Below, piece by piece: positions 8,495-17,124 of a stretch of DNA of 64,000 nucleotides. Under the pieces are notes generated by a model, which was not told the DNA's origin, made no database searches, and saw nothing but the letters and a program-made list of their open reading frames with translations. The first letter of the stretch is position 1; each line of letters opens with the position of its first letter. The position numbers were made by a program, and so were the translations under genes. The stretch is from Lewinellaceae bacterium (GTDB taxonomy: Bacteria; Bacteroidota; Bacteroidia; Chitinophagales; Saprospiraceae), in the NCBI GenBank assembly GCA_020636315.1, contig JACJYA010000024.1:1-64000 (forward strand). The letters run 5' to 3'.

Positions 8495-11400
8495 GAGTTA
8501 ACCTCTTCTTCTAATGATGACAACTGCTCTCCCCGGCGGGAAAGCTCCATTAATTTATCTCTTAGTTTGGCCTTCACCTGCTCCATCAATGCCTTTTCCT
8601 GCTCCTGAAACCTGGCTTCATAGGAGGCCTTAAGTTCCTCCAGCTCTTTTTCGTGCTTTTTGCCCCACTCCTGTTCCAGTGCCTCCCGCATTTTGAGCGG
8701 GAATGGGCTTCGCAGGCCTGCCATTTCCCGTAGGCTGTTCCAATGGCGAAGCGCCTGCCGGGTTGCGGAAACCACCTCGGGTGATGCCATATACTGCTTC
8801 AACTGGCCATCGTCATCAACAGCAAGAACGACCGGAATTTTTCCTTTTTGTTGTTTTTCATCCATGGGCAGGTATTCAGCTACCGGAACGGGGCTGCCGC
8901 TCTCTGGCTGGAGTGGAGAAAACAAGGGCTGCCAGCTCTTCAGGCTGAACAGCCAGTCGGCAAAGGTCAGAATATATTCCTTTTTCTTTTCCTCCCCCCC
9001 CTCTTTGTATTCCAGGCTGGTTGTCACCCAATCCGATTCCGGCGCCGGATTCCCTTCCAGGCTCAGGGCAGAAGACAGGTAGCCGGATTCGTTATCAGGG
9101 CTGAAAACGAGGCTGGGGAACGCCCTTGTTTGTAAGGCCAGGCCGCTGGCCTCCGGCCAGAAGGGCCCGGAGAAAGTATGTTGCTCCGGCCTTGGCGCCA
9201 GCAGGTGGAAAAGAGCTGGCCCAGCGTGGTGAAGCCCTTCCCGCAGGGGGGCAAAAGCGGCAGCGTTTTCCGCCAGGCTACCCTTAAGCAGGAAAGCCCT
9301 GTGCGCAGGAACAGTGGAAGCCCATACAGACTGGGCAGTTGCCAGCCAGGCAGCTCCTGGTTCACCTGCCGGCACGGCAGCATCATCCAGGAGGACAATC
9401 TTCACGGGCAGGCCGCTGGCCAGCAGCTCCTGAAGAGCGGTGCTGCCGGCAGACAACAGGCGGGCATCTCCCACCAGAATGGCAGGGGAAAGCATTTTTT
9501 TCTCCGCTTCGCTTAGTGCGCCCCATTCCAGCGTTCCAATCTCCTCATCATGGGCCTCCGGGCGATACTTATTATTGGCTTCCAGTGCCGCCCGCCGCAA
9601 AAGCCGGATGTGGTCCAGAATGTGGCGGGCCTGCCCCTTCAGTATTCCGAGCAGGCGTTCAGGGGCCGATCCGTCCCATTCCCATATTACCGGAGCGGTG
9701 AAGGGGTTGTAAGGGTAATCATCTGCCCAGGGCATTGCCTCATTGCCAGCCAAAAGTAAGCCATAACGCGCCCTGCCGCCGCCGGTTGGGCCCTCCCGCA
9801 ACGCCCAAAGCAATGCCTTGAGGTCATTCAGCAGGCCGACCTTCCGCTGGATAGCGGTAGCATCCACAACGGTGGCCTGCGGGCCGGTGTCCAACTGACG
9901 GATCACATCCTCCAGCGGAAGTTTCCCGTCACCAACCTCAGACAACTGAAAATCCCGTTTGGGCAGCGCATTGCTCAACTGCTGATGGATGTTCTTTGCC
10001 AGTTCCTCCACCTGTTGTTCCAGCGCTTTAGCCTGTTCTTCCACCCGGGGCTGCATTACCGATTCCAGCACTGCAGTTAACCAGTGCAGGACGGACTTTG
10101 CCGGAGCCCCGGATTCCGTGGTTGCTCCTCCCGATAAAGAAAGGTAGAAGTGGCGGCTCAGCAAAGTGGCCGAAATGGAATTGTATTCCGGTTCCCGGAT
10201 CAGTTGGTTAATGGTATCGGCAGGGGTATCGGGCAACTGCTCCCACAGGCGTAGCGTTGCATCCATCTGTTGAACCAGCTCCGGCTCCGGGCCAGACATA
10301 ACCAGGGCATCATCCTCGCAGACGGCGGCACAAAGGCCGCAGCCGGTGCAGGCATGGGGGTCAATGGCTATGGAAAACAACTGGGCAGTCCCTTTTTCGC
10401 TGCGCTTTTTCTGATGGAAAAACGGCTCGGTCACAGCTATGGGGAAATGCCCTATAATACCATTGAGAATATTTATCCCTTCCTGCGCCCGTTCCAGCTT
10501 CTCCCCTTCCATTTTTGACTGTTCCGCCAGCAATTCAAATGAAGCCGGTAAAAAATCCTCGGCCCGTTCTACCCTATCAGGGTTTTCCCGGATCAGCCCC
10601 TCGGCCACCTTGACCAGTTTTCGTTCGATCCCCATCAGCTGCGGGATAGGCGTGCCCTGATCGGCAGCCATCTTCATGCCTGCACGAATAAGAGACTGAA
10701 CGCTTATGGCTATGCTCGGTAAAGCGGAATGGGGACAATAGGCAATACAGGCGCCGCATCCAGTGCAATTTCCTGGCAGGAAAAGCGGCAGCCCCGCCGG
10801 CCCTTCGGCCGGGCTGGCAAAATTGGCCGTGGCCACCGGTACAACCGGCAAGGCCTGAAAGGGGCTGGCTACCAACTCCTGCCGGTTCCCCTGCTGGTAA
10901 AAACAGGCTGTATTGTGATAAAACCGGGAAAGGCGGGTAAACGGCGCACCCTGGTCCTGATATCGGTGTATGGCAAAAGGCAGGTTAGCTACGGCATTTC
11001 CTGGTTTTGCGGGAGGCGCACCTTCTGCCGGTGAAACCTCCAGGGTATTTTCCTGTATATTCGGGTATTCCCGGCCAATAGCCTGCAGCATAATTTCGTG
11101 CTGAGGGAAGGCCGTATCAGAGCGGGTGAAATCAAACCCGAGATAGAAACGTTCTTTCCTGGCTCCTCCGCGGAGCATATTTTTTATAGCTGACAGGCCA
11201 GCCTCCGGGGAAAGAGAACCTGCGTAAACACCGGCGAACAACTCGGGGGCCTTTCTGCCCATCTGCTGCAGAACGGCTTTTACCTCAGTGAGAAAGAGTG
11301 AATCTCCTGCAACAGGCCCGTTGGCCGTTTCGAGAATGGTGACGCCTTTTTTGCCGGACAGCCACTGTTCCAGTTCATCTTTCGGGAAAGGCCGCAGCTG

Positions 11401-12321
11401 AGACAGGCTCAGGCCGCCAACTCGGGCTTTTTCCTCTCGCCGGGCCTGGTTAACGGCCATTTCCGCCGCCTGGAAGTCCGTACCCTGAACGATAAGGAGA
11501 TAATCCGCTTTCCCCGCTTCCGTATTTTTTATGGCGCCATACTGCCGGCCAAAGCGATTGCCAAATTCCTCCCTCACCTGGCTGATGGCCTCGGGCAGGT
11601 GATGGTAGAAATACCTCTCCCGCGCAGCTCCCTCAAGGCCGAGGGCCGGTTTATCTTTTCTCGCCCCATTAAGGAAAGGAGTATCCAGGTTATACCATTG
11701 GGGAATGCGCCGCCGGTTTTTACCAAAAAGAAGGCGCTGGGCAGGAGTAGGACAGCTGACCTGCTCATCGGGTTCCCCCAAAAAATGGCGGAGGCTCTCC
11801 GCATCGGGCACTACTCCCTCCTGCAACAGGCCAACATTGCCCACACCACAAATGCCCGGGATCAAAGCAAGCTCTGCCACCCGATGCCCGATAATGGTAA
11901 AATCAATGAGTTCCTGAAGATCGGAGGCAATAAACTGAAAACATCCCTCCTGCCCTACTCCCAAAGGCTCGTTATAGCTGGCAGGGGCGCTTTTTTCGTC
12001 CTGCACCGTATGGGCATAGTGGATCATTGCAGGAAGGTTTTGCCGGGCCAGTTCCTGGAGCTGTCTCCGGCCGGCATCCAGCTGGCTGCCACGAAGGAAA
12101 GCACCCGCCCTAAGCCCGGCAGACGCCATTCCGGCCAGAAAGGACAGGCTATCCCCCTGGCGATAGTGAGGCCGGCGCCCGAAAATATTCCGGGGGACTG
12201 CTGGCCCTTCCGGGATTACCGACGAAACGAAACCCTCGCCGATGCTCAGCTCGAGCAGGCGCAGAAGTTCAGCGGGCGTACCCTTTATCGACTTTCCAAA
12301 TATGTTATCCGGGTTGTTCAT
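8491..12321 (-). CDS. Giant PFOR-like electron-transfer protein lacking a TPP motif
   Basis: A 1276-residue protein from the ATG at 12321 (a GTG lies two codons upstream). The order of regions follows pyruvate:ferredoxin oxidoreductase NifJ. A domain I-like N-terminus and a region around 270-440 like domains II/III come first. A dicluster ferredoxin domain follows (Cys519/522/525/529 and Cys658/661/664/668; the second motif ends CEDD rather than CP). A domain VI-like C-terminal half (MPWADDYPYNPF; AQSVWASTVPAHRAF) comes next, and the protein ends in a charged coiled coil (~1215-1276). At 945-956 the sequence SPAILVGDARLL stands where NifJ has the GDGWAYDIGYGG thiamine-diphosphate motif, and the CxxCG of the TPP domain is replaced by SGGATTESGAP. 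It therefore looks like an electron carrier derived from PFOR, not an oxidoreductase acting on pyruvate. It sits inside the rnf operon, coupled to rnfC. Confidence 0.75.
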   Translation of the reverse strand: MNNPDNIFGKSIKGTPAELLRLLELSIGEGFVSSVIPEGPAVPRNIFGRRPHYRQGDSLSFLAGMASAGLRAGAFLRGSQLDAGRRQLQELARQNLPAMIHYAHTVQDEKSAPASYNEPLGVGQEGCFQFIASDLQELIDFTIIGHRVAELALIPGICGVGNVGLLQEGVVPDAESLRHFLGEPDEQVSCPTPAQRLLFGKNRRRIPQWYNLDTPFLNGARKDKPALGLEGAARERYFYHHLPEAISQVREEFGNRFGRQYGAIKNTEAGKADYLLIVQGTDFQAAEMAVNQARREEKARVGGLSLSQLRPFPKDELEQWLSGKKGVTILETANGPVAGDSLFLTEVKAVLQQMGRKAPELFAGVYAGSLSPEAGLSAIKNMLRGGARKERFYLGFDFTRSDTAFPQHEIMLQAIGREYPNIQENTLEVSPAEGAPPAKPGNAVANLPFAIHRYQDQGAPFTRLSRFYHNTACFYQQGNRQELVASPFQALPVVPVATANFASPAEGPAGLPLFLPGNCTGCGACIAYCPHSALPSIAISVQSLIRAGMKMAADQGTPIPQLMGIERKLVKVAEGLIRENPDRVERAEDFLPASFELLAEQSKMEGEKLERAQEGINILNGIIGHFPIAVTEPFFHQKKRSEKGTAQLFSIAIDPHACTGCGLCAAVCEDDALVMSGPEPELVQQMDATLRLWEQLPDTPADTINQLIREPEYNSISATLLSRHFYLSLSGGATTESGAPAKSVLHWLTAVLESVMQPRVEEQAKALEQQVEELAKNIHQQLSNALPKRDFQLSEVGDGKLPLEDVIRQLDTGPQATVVDATAIQRKVGLLNDLKALLWALREGPTGGGRARYGLLLAGNEAMPWADDYPYNPFTAPVIWEWDGSAPERLLGILKGQARHILDHIRLLRRAALEANNKYRPEAHDEEIGTLEWGALSEAEKKMLSPAILVGDARLLSAGSTALQELLASGLPVKIVLLDDAAVPAGEPGAAWLATAQSVWASTVPAHRAFLLKGSLAENAAAFAPLREGLHHAGPALFHLLAPRPEQHTFSGPFWPEASGLALQTRAFPSLVFSPDNESGYLSSALSLEGNPAPESDWVTTSLEYKEGGEEKKKEYILTFADWLFSLKSWQPLFSPLQPESGSPVPVAEYLPMDEKQQKGKIPVVLAVDDDGQLKQYMASPEVVSATRQALRHWNSLREMAGLRSPFPLKMREALEQEWGKKHEKELEELKASYEARFQEQEKALMEQVKAKLRDKLMELSRRGEQLSSLEEEVNS

Positions 12322-12394
12322 TTGCACTTTTGCTTTCGTAAAACCCCTGCGGAGCCAGAGCTGCCTTTGGGGATATTACCGACTAAGGATGCGA

Positions 12395-13270
12395 TCAGGT
12401 TTCTTCCGTATATTTCTCGACCCGGCCCAGCGGCAGCCAGACCGTAGGGCGTTTTTCAAACTGCTGGTTTTCCACCCATACAATAGCGTTCGTCGGGCAG
12501 CGCAAAGTTGCCTCAGGGCTGGCCAGATGATTCAAATCGTAATTGATCACCGCCAGGTTGCTTCGTATTTCAATGAGGCCGGGAGCTGCATCGGCCACAC
12601 AACGGCCGCAGGCTGTACAGGCCACCGAACATTTGGACTCAGCGAGGCTGCCTTCAAGCAACGATTTGCATTGTACGATCAGTTTCCGACTCTCCGGCAT
12701 CAATTCGAAAAGGCCTTTGGGGCAGATCTCCACACAATCGCCACAGGCGGTACACTTTTCCGGAATGACCGCCGGCAAGCCATCTTCATTCAAAAAGAGG
12801 GCGTCAAAATCGCAGACATTCACGCAGTCTCCCAACCCCAGGCAGCCCCAGGCACAGGCTTTGGGGCCTCCGGTTACCACCGCTTCGCCCCGGCAGGTGC
12901 GCAAGGTGCCGGCATATTCCGCCAGGCTGTGTGCTTCTTTTTTACCGCCCGCGCACAACAACCGGGCCACTCGTTTTTCTTCTGACCCGGCATCAACGCC
13001 CAGGTATTCCGCAATGCGCTCGATCGCCGATTGTGAGCTGACTGTACATTTTGAGATCTTTATCTGGTTGGCAACCACTTTTTCTGCAAATACCCGGCAG
13101 CCCGGTTCGCCGCACGCGCCACAGTTGGCGTGGGGAAGCATCTCTTCCACCTGGTCGATCCGCGGGTCTTCCTCGACGCGCAACTTCTTGTAGGCCACCG
13201 CCAGAATAATGGCAAAAAGCAAGCCCAACCCCGCTAATATTCCAACCGCTATGACGATTTCGCTGACCAT
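12395..13270 (-). CDS. rnfB: Rnf complex subunit RnfB (multi-cluster ferredoxin)
   Basis: A 291-residue protein from the ATG at 13270 (MVSEIVIAVGILAGL). A GTG 36 bases upstream adds nothing recognisable. It begins with one N-terminal membrane anchor, then the RnfB-specific cluster motif at Cys50, 53, 58 and 75 (NCGACGEPGCRVFAEKV). Many further cysteines follow: 139/143/149/153, 173/176/179/183 and a cluster at 201-224, then a last Cys258. These suit several ferredoxin-type [4Fe-4S] centres. RnfB is the entry point for electrons from soluble ferredoxin. It is separated from rnfC by the PFOR-like gene and preceded by the PFOR-like/ferredoxin gene, which suggests those proteins dock at RnfB. Confidence 0.95.
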   Translation of the reverse strand: MVSEIVIAVGILAGLGLLFAIILAVAYKKLRVEEDPRIDQVEEMLPHANCGACGEPGCRVFAEKVVANQIKISKCTVSSQSAIERIAEYLGVDAGSEEKRVARLLCAGGKKEAHSLAEYAGTLRTCRGEAVVTGGPKACAWGCLGLGDCVNVCDFDALFLNEDGLPAVIPEKCTACGDCVEICPKGLFELMPESRKLIVQCKSLLEGSLAESKCSVACTACGRCVADAAPGLIEIRSNLAVINYDLNHLASPEATLRCPTNAIVWVENQQFEKRPTVWLPLGRVEKYTEET

Positions 13271-13324
13271 TTTAATTTGAATTGTTAATCTGATACCCCC
13301 ATACACCCATACACTTTCCCCTTT

Positions 13325-15943
13325 CTACCCCTGATAAGGCTCCGCCCGCTTGACCCACTCCTCCAACCCTTCTTCTTTAGGGTTCTGAGGGGCGCCGGGG
13401 TGAATGATCCTCACCGGGCATTTTTCAGCCGCCCGGACGATATCGGCAAACGGGCCACCGCCAGGGTTCGCCACAATAGCCTGTTTGTCGGCATTGTACT
13501 GGAAAATATTCTTGTTGGTGTCGATGCATTCATTGCAGGAAGTACAAAGCGGCGTTTCTATCCAGGCTTCGCCCAGTTCTTCTTCCGCCGGTTCTTCTTT
13601 TTTTTCTTCCGCCGGGGCAGGCTCTTCTTTTGCCTGCGGTTGAGGGGCAGGTTTTGCGGGGCCGGTTGAGGTTTCGGGCTTTGGAGCTTCGGTTTTTGCC
13701 GGCTTCCGGGAAGCCGGCAATACGGCATCAACGTCCAGGTCCAGCAGAACGGATGCCAACCGCTCCATAGCGTTGCGTGCCGACTCTTCTCTGGTTTTTT
13801 CCAGTTCAGCCTTGTGGCTGGCCTGCACGGCCGCCAGCTTATCTTCCGCGGCCAGTTGCATTTCCTCCCGCAGGCGGTCCGTAGCCTGTTCTACGTGATA
13901 GCTGTGCACACCGGAATTTTCCTGGAGGTAATGCCAGAAATCCAACCGCTCCTGACAGGCGAGCACCAGAGGCCAGGCCACTGCCGCCCTTTGCAGCTCT
14001 CCGGTTCTGTCAACCAACCAGATATACGGGACTTTGGAATAAACCTCCTCCCCGGAGAGCTCCAGATATTCCGCAAGCGGGATCAGCCCATCAGCCCAGT
14101 ATTCCGGGGGAACGATGTGGAAGTAGCTGTTGAAATGGCTATCCAGAACTGCAAAATCAGCAAAAGTAAAAGGCAGCTCTATGGCATCTTCCTCTCCTTT
14201 TTCATTTTGAATGGAAAACCTGTGCACCGGCCAGTCTGTTTCCGGCTGAGGATTCTCCCGAATATCGAAGCGGCTTCCCCATTTCGGGCCTTTCTGGCTG
14301 TCAAAGGTATAGGCGGGAAATGCCCGGCCCTCCACAGCAGCACTGGCCCATAAGCTCGGCTCGACCGCAAGGCCATCCTCCCCTGTGCCAAGAGGAGGCA
14401 GGTAAAAAAGAGCCGGAGAAGAGGCGATAATTCCTCTTGTAAATCCCTCATTCAGGTATTCCGGGCGAATGGCTGAGGACTGAAGAACAAAAGCATTGCG
14501 ATGAGCAATGGCCAAAGCACCCAGTTCCCGGCGAAAAGCGAGGTTTTCATCCAATAAAGCCTGTTCCTCTCCCCACCGGCTCTTTATGGCCAGGTAATTT
14601 ATGGGGCGGCCGGAGGCCAGTTGCCGGGAAAAAGCATTGAGTTCCTTCTCCAGCAGATTTTCCGCCCTGCACAGCAGGATAACGGGAGCACTGGCCGCCA
14701 GTTCCTTCTCGTTGAAGCTGCGCCAATCGAAATGAGCGAAAAAGTCGCTGTGCATTTCCGGAACATACTGGCCGTTCACCTCAAGTTGCCCAATGCGCAT
14801 GGCAGCAAATAGCTGAGCGGCCTTCTCCATCTCTTCATCAAAAACGGCGGCAGCAGTTGCGGAAAGCCTACCCGAATCCGCACCCCGTATGTCAAACCGG
14901 GGAAATTCTTTTTCCCACTCCACCTCCTGACAGCTGGGCTGCCCTCCGTCACAAACAATAAATCCATCACGCCCGAACAGCAATTCATCCGCCTGTTGAA
15001 GGCTGTCTAAAACGACTTCCAGGCGGTGATGGCGTTCTTCAGGCATAGCTTCAGAGCCCCCGGAAGGAAGCACTGAAGACAATTCTTCAAAATTGAGAAA
15101 GGTGCCGGCAAAATCCAGAGCGGAATGCAGGTGCTCCGCAGAATGAGACTCCGGGCTTTTCTCCCGCTCTACCGCAAGAATATCTTTCAGCTGGCTGGAT
15201 AGGCGGTTAATCTCTTCCCGGACTGCCTTGCGGCTAATTGCCAGCTGCCGCCCGATAGCCGCCTCCAATAGGTACAAAGGAGCATGAGCAGAAAATGGGA
15301 TCAATACACCTGAACGGGGCAGGGCCTCTTTCAGGCGCCGGAGGTCTTGTGCAAAAGATTTGCCTTCGCTCCCTCCGATGGCAAGGCTGGTTTCCAGTTC
15401 CTGCAAGGCTTCGTCAAAGACCGGAGCTGCCTTAAAGGATGCATCTGCAAAACGGACCTTTTCCCGTATTGCCGCCTCCAGGCGCAACAGGTTATCTTTG
15501 AGTATTCTGGCCTGGCCTTCCTGGGGAGCGATCTTTTTCAGGGCATCCTTTAGCAAGTCCTGCAGAACGTAGAAACCCGTTTCCAGCCCTTCCTCAGCGG
15601 TGGCCGAAGTGGCATCTGCTGCCCAACAGGGGAAATTGTACTGTACGTACTCCCTGTCCCTGAAAGGCGCCAAAAGTGCCGGACAAGACAACGGACTGCG
15701 GCCCTGGAGAGGCACCCCTCCTCCTTTGGCACTGCGAAAAAAAGCCCTCAGCGTTCGCCAGTATGCTTTTTTCTCTGCTTCCGGTGCAGATTTCGTTCCG
15801 GGCAGGTAAGGCAGCTTCGAATCCTTTTCGAAGGACAAAACCTCTCCCGGAGTATCCTGGGCGCCCAGAAATCCCGGAATGCCTGCCGCATCCTCCCGGA
15901 AAAAACCGGCCATTGTTTCTCTGTCGGAGTCCTTATTGCTCAT
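13325..15943 (-). CDS. PFOR domain VI-like protein fused to a C-terminal [4Fe-4S] ferredoxin
   Basis: An 872-residue protein starting MSNKDSDRETMAGFF. The region ~400-720 parallels the C-terminal half of the neighbouring 1276-aa protein: EGRAFPAYTFDS versus TRAFPSLVFSP, FTFADFAVLDSHF versus LTFADWLFSLKSW, and LIPLAEYLEL versus VPVAEYLPM. The two are therefore paralogous over the PFOR domain VI-like part. No GDG thiamine-diphosphate motif is present. A helical segment and a Pro/Glu/Ala-rich linker (~735-790) lead to a ferredoxin domain with Cys800, 803, 806 and Cys842 (CTSCNECI, then EKCPVRIIHPG). Together with the 1276-aa protein it may form a two-subunit relay from the 2-oxoacid oxidoreductase (korAB) to RnfB. 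The partnership is inferred from gene order. Confidence 0.7.
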   Translation of the reverse strand: MSNKDSDRETMAGFFREDAAGIPGFLGAQDTPGEVLSFEKDSKLPYLPGTKSAPEAEKKAYWRTLRAFFRSAKGGGVPLQGRSPLSCPALLAPFRDREYVQYNFPCWAADATSATAEEGLETGFYVLQDLLKDALKKIAPQEGQARILKDNLLRLEAAIREKVRFADASFKAAPVFDEALQELETSLAIGGSEGKSFAQDLRRLKEALPRSGVLIPFSAHAPLYLLEAAIGRQLAISRKAVREEINRLSSQLKDILAVEREKSPESHSAEHLHSALDFAGTFLNFEELSSVLPSGGSEAMPEERHHRLEVVLDSLQQADELLFGRDGFIVCDGGQPSCQEVEWEKEFPRFDIRGADSGRLSATAAAVFDEEMEKAAQLFAAMRIGQLEVNGQYVPEMHSDFFAHFDWRSFNEKELAASAPVILLCRAENLLEKELNAFSRQLASGRPINYLAIKSRWGEEQALLDENLAFRRELGALAIAHRNAFVLQSSAIRPEYLNEGFTRGIIASSPALFYLPPLGTGEDGLAVEPSLWASAAVEGRAFPAYTFDSQKGPKWGSRFDIRENPQPETDWPVHRFSIQNEKGEEDAIELPFTFADFAVLDSHFNSYFHIVPPEYWADGLIPLAEYLELSGEEVYSKVPYIWLVDRTGELQRAAVAWPLVLACQERLDFWHYLQENSGVHSYHVEQATDRLREEMQLAAEDKLAAVQASHKAELEKTREESARNAMERLASVLLDLDVDAVLPASRKPAKTEAPKPETSTGPAKPAPQPQAKEEPAPAEEKKEEPAEEELGEAWIETPLCTSCNECIDTNKNIFQYNADKQAIVANPGGGPFADIVRAAEKCPVRIIHPGAPQNPKEEGLEEWVKRAEPYQG

Positions 15944-16046
15944 CTATAATAAAATGAATGAGTGAACGAATGATGGAGTGAAGGTGCGGCGTTCTCTCTG
16001 TTTCCACTAACGGACACACCGCCCTTCCCGAACCGCTGCTCTTTTC

Positions 16047-17000
16047 CTACACAGCATATTTATCCAGCTGGGCATTAACAGCAGCTATCTTATCTTCCGG
16101 AGTGAACCCCAGGTTATGCGCTCCGTAAATGTCATACCGCAGTGCTTCCTTGTTCTGGTAGAAAAGCCCCAGGTAGGAAACCTCTTTGTCTTCGGCCAGT
16201 TCACGGGCGGCATTGATGTCGGAGGGGTCGTGAACGTGATGGTGCTTGTAAGCCTTCAGCGTTCCCTCATCCGGCTGGATGCCGTTCTCATGAGTCAGAA
16301 TGGAAATGGCATCCCGGTTGGTGGTCATCTCCTCGACCAGGGGCCCCATAAATTTGGAGCACCGCATAATCACTTTGATAAAAGCAAACCCGGGATGTTC
16401 GTAGGCCGCCTTAATGGTGGCGAAAAGGTGGCCAGGCACCCAGTCGGCCGTCTGTGCGACGAAAGACACGTTCGACATGCCCAGGGAAGTCTGCAGCGGG
16501 TTTACCGGAGGCAGGACCGAACCTGTGGGGTGGGTATTGGAAATGGTTCCCAGCCGGGAAGTAGGAGAAGTCTGTTTTTTGGTCATCCCATAGATCTGGT
16601 TGTCAAACATGATCGTAGTGATGTCCATATTATACCGAATGGCATGTATCCAGGCGCCTGCGCCGATTGAACAGCAGTCGCCATCGCCGGTAATGACGAA
16701 AACGTTGAGGTCGGGCCGCCGGAATTTCACCCCGCAGGCTACCGGAAAAGCCCGGCCGTGTAGCCCGTGGAAGCCATAGGTGTTCATGTAGTGAGGAAAG
16801 CGGCTGGAACAGCCGATCCCGGAAACGAAGACCGTTTTTTCCGGTGGCAGTTGTTCTTCCCGGCAAAGCCGTTGAACGGAAGAAAGGACAGCGTGGTCGC
16901 CGCATCCCGGGCACCATCGGGCTACACCTTTTTCATAATCACTGAGGGTGTAGTATTTCTTGGGTAGTTCACAAATGAAATCTTGTTTTATTCCAAACAT
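16047..17000 (-). CDS. korB: 2-oxoacid:ferredoxin oxidoreductase, beta subunit
   Basis: A 317-residue thiamine-diphosphate subunit. Residues 28-34 (RWCPGCG; Cys30, Cys33) and Cys64 (SGIGCSSRFPHY) provide cluster ligands, with Cys in VIMRCSKF as a likely fourth. The TPP/Mg2+ motif runs from GDGD at 105-108 to DNQIYGMTKKQ at 133-143. The family oxidatively decarboxylates 2-oxoglutarate (or other 2-oxoacids) with CoA, reducing ferredoxin. The overall pattern fits the KorB/OorB two-subunit type better than four-subunit pyruvate enzymes. It lies 124 bases after korA, and the PFOR-like/ferredoxin gene begins about 100 bases further on, so electrons generated here can be passed to Rnf. Confidence 0.93.
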   Translation of the reverse strand: MFGIKQDFICELPKKYYTLSDYEKGVARWCPGCGDHAVLSSVQRLCREEQLPPEKTVFVSGIGCSSRFPHYMNTYGFHGLHGRAFPVACGVKFRRPDLNVFVITGDGDCCSIGAGAWIHAIRYNMDITTIMFDNQIYGMTKKQTSPTSRLGTISNTHPTGSVLPPVNPLQTSLGMSNVSFVAQTADWVPGHLFATIKAAYEHPGFAFIKVIMRCSKFMGPLVEEMTTNRDAISILTHENGIQPDEGTLKAYKHHHVHDPSDINAARELAEDKEVSYLGLFYQNKEALRYDIYGAHNLGFTPEDKIAAVNAQLDKYAV

Positions 17001-17124
17001 GGCTCCTGCATTTTATTCGATAGTGATGGCCAATTAATTTTCTATCCGGGTGGAACGGAAAAGAGAGGAATTTTACTCCTAAGAGTTATCCTCTTCTGCC
17101 ATTTCTTCAGGCTTCCCGTTCCTT

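Noticed and set aside
8491..12321. Functional pyruvate:ferredoxin oxidoreductase (nifJ)
   Set aside because: Domain order agrees, but the TPP-binding GDG motif and the CxxCG of the TPP domain are absent, so a catalytic call is not justified.
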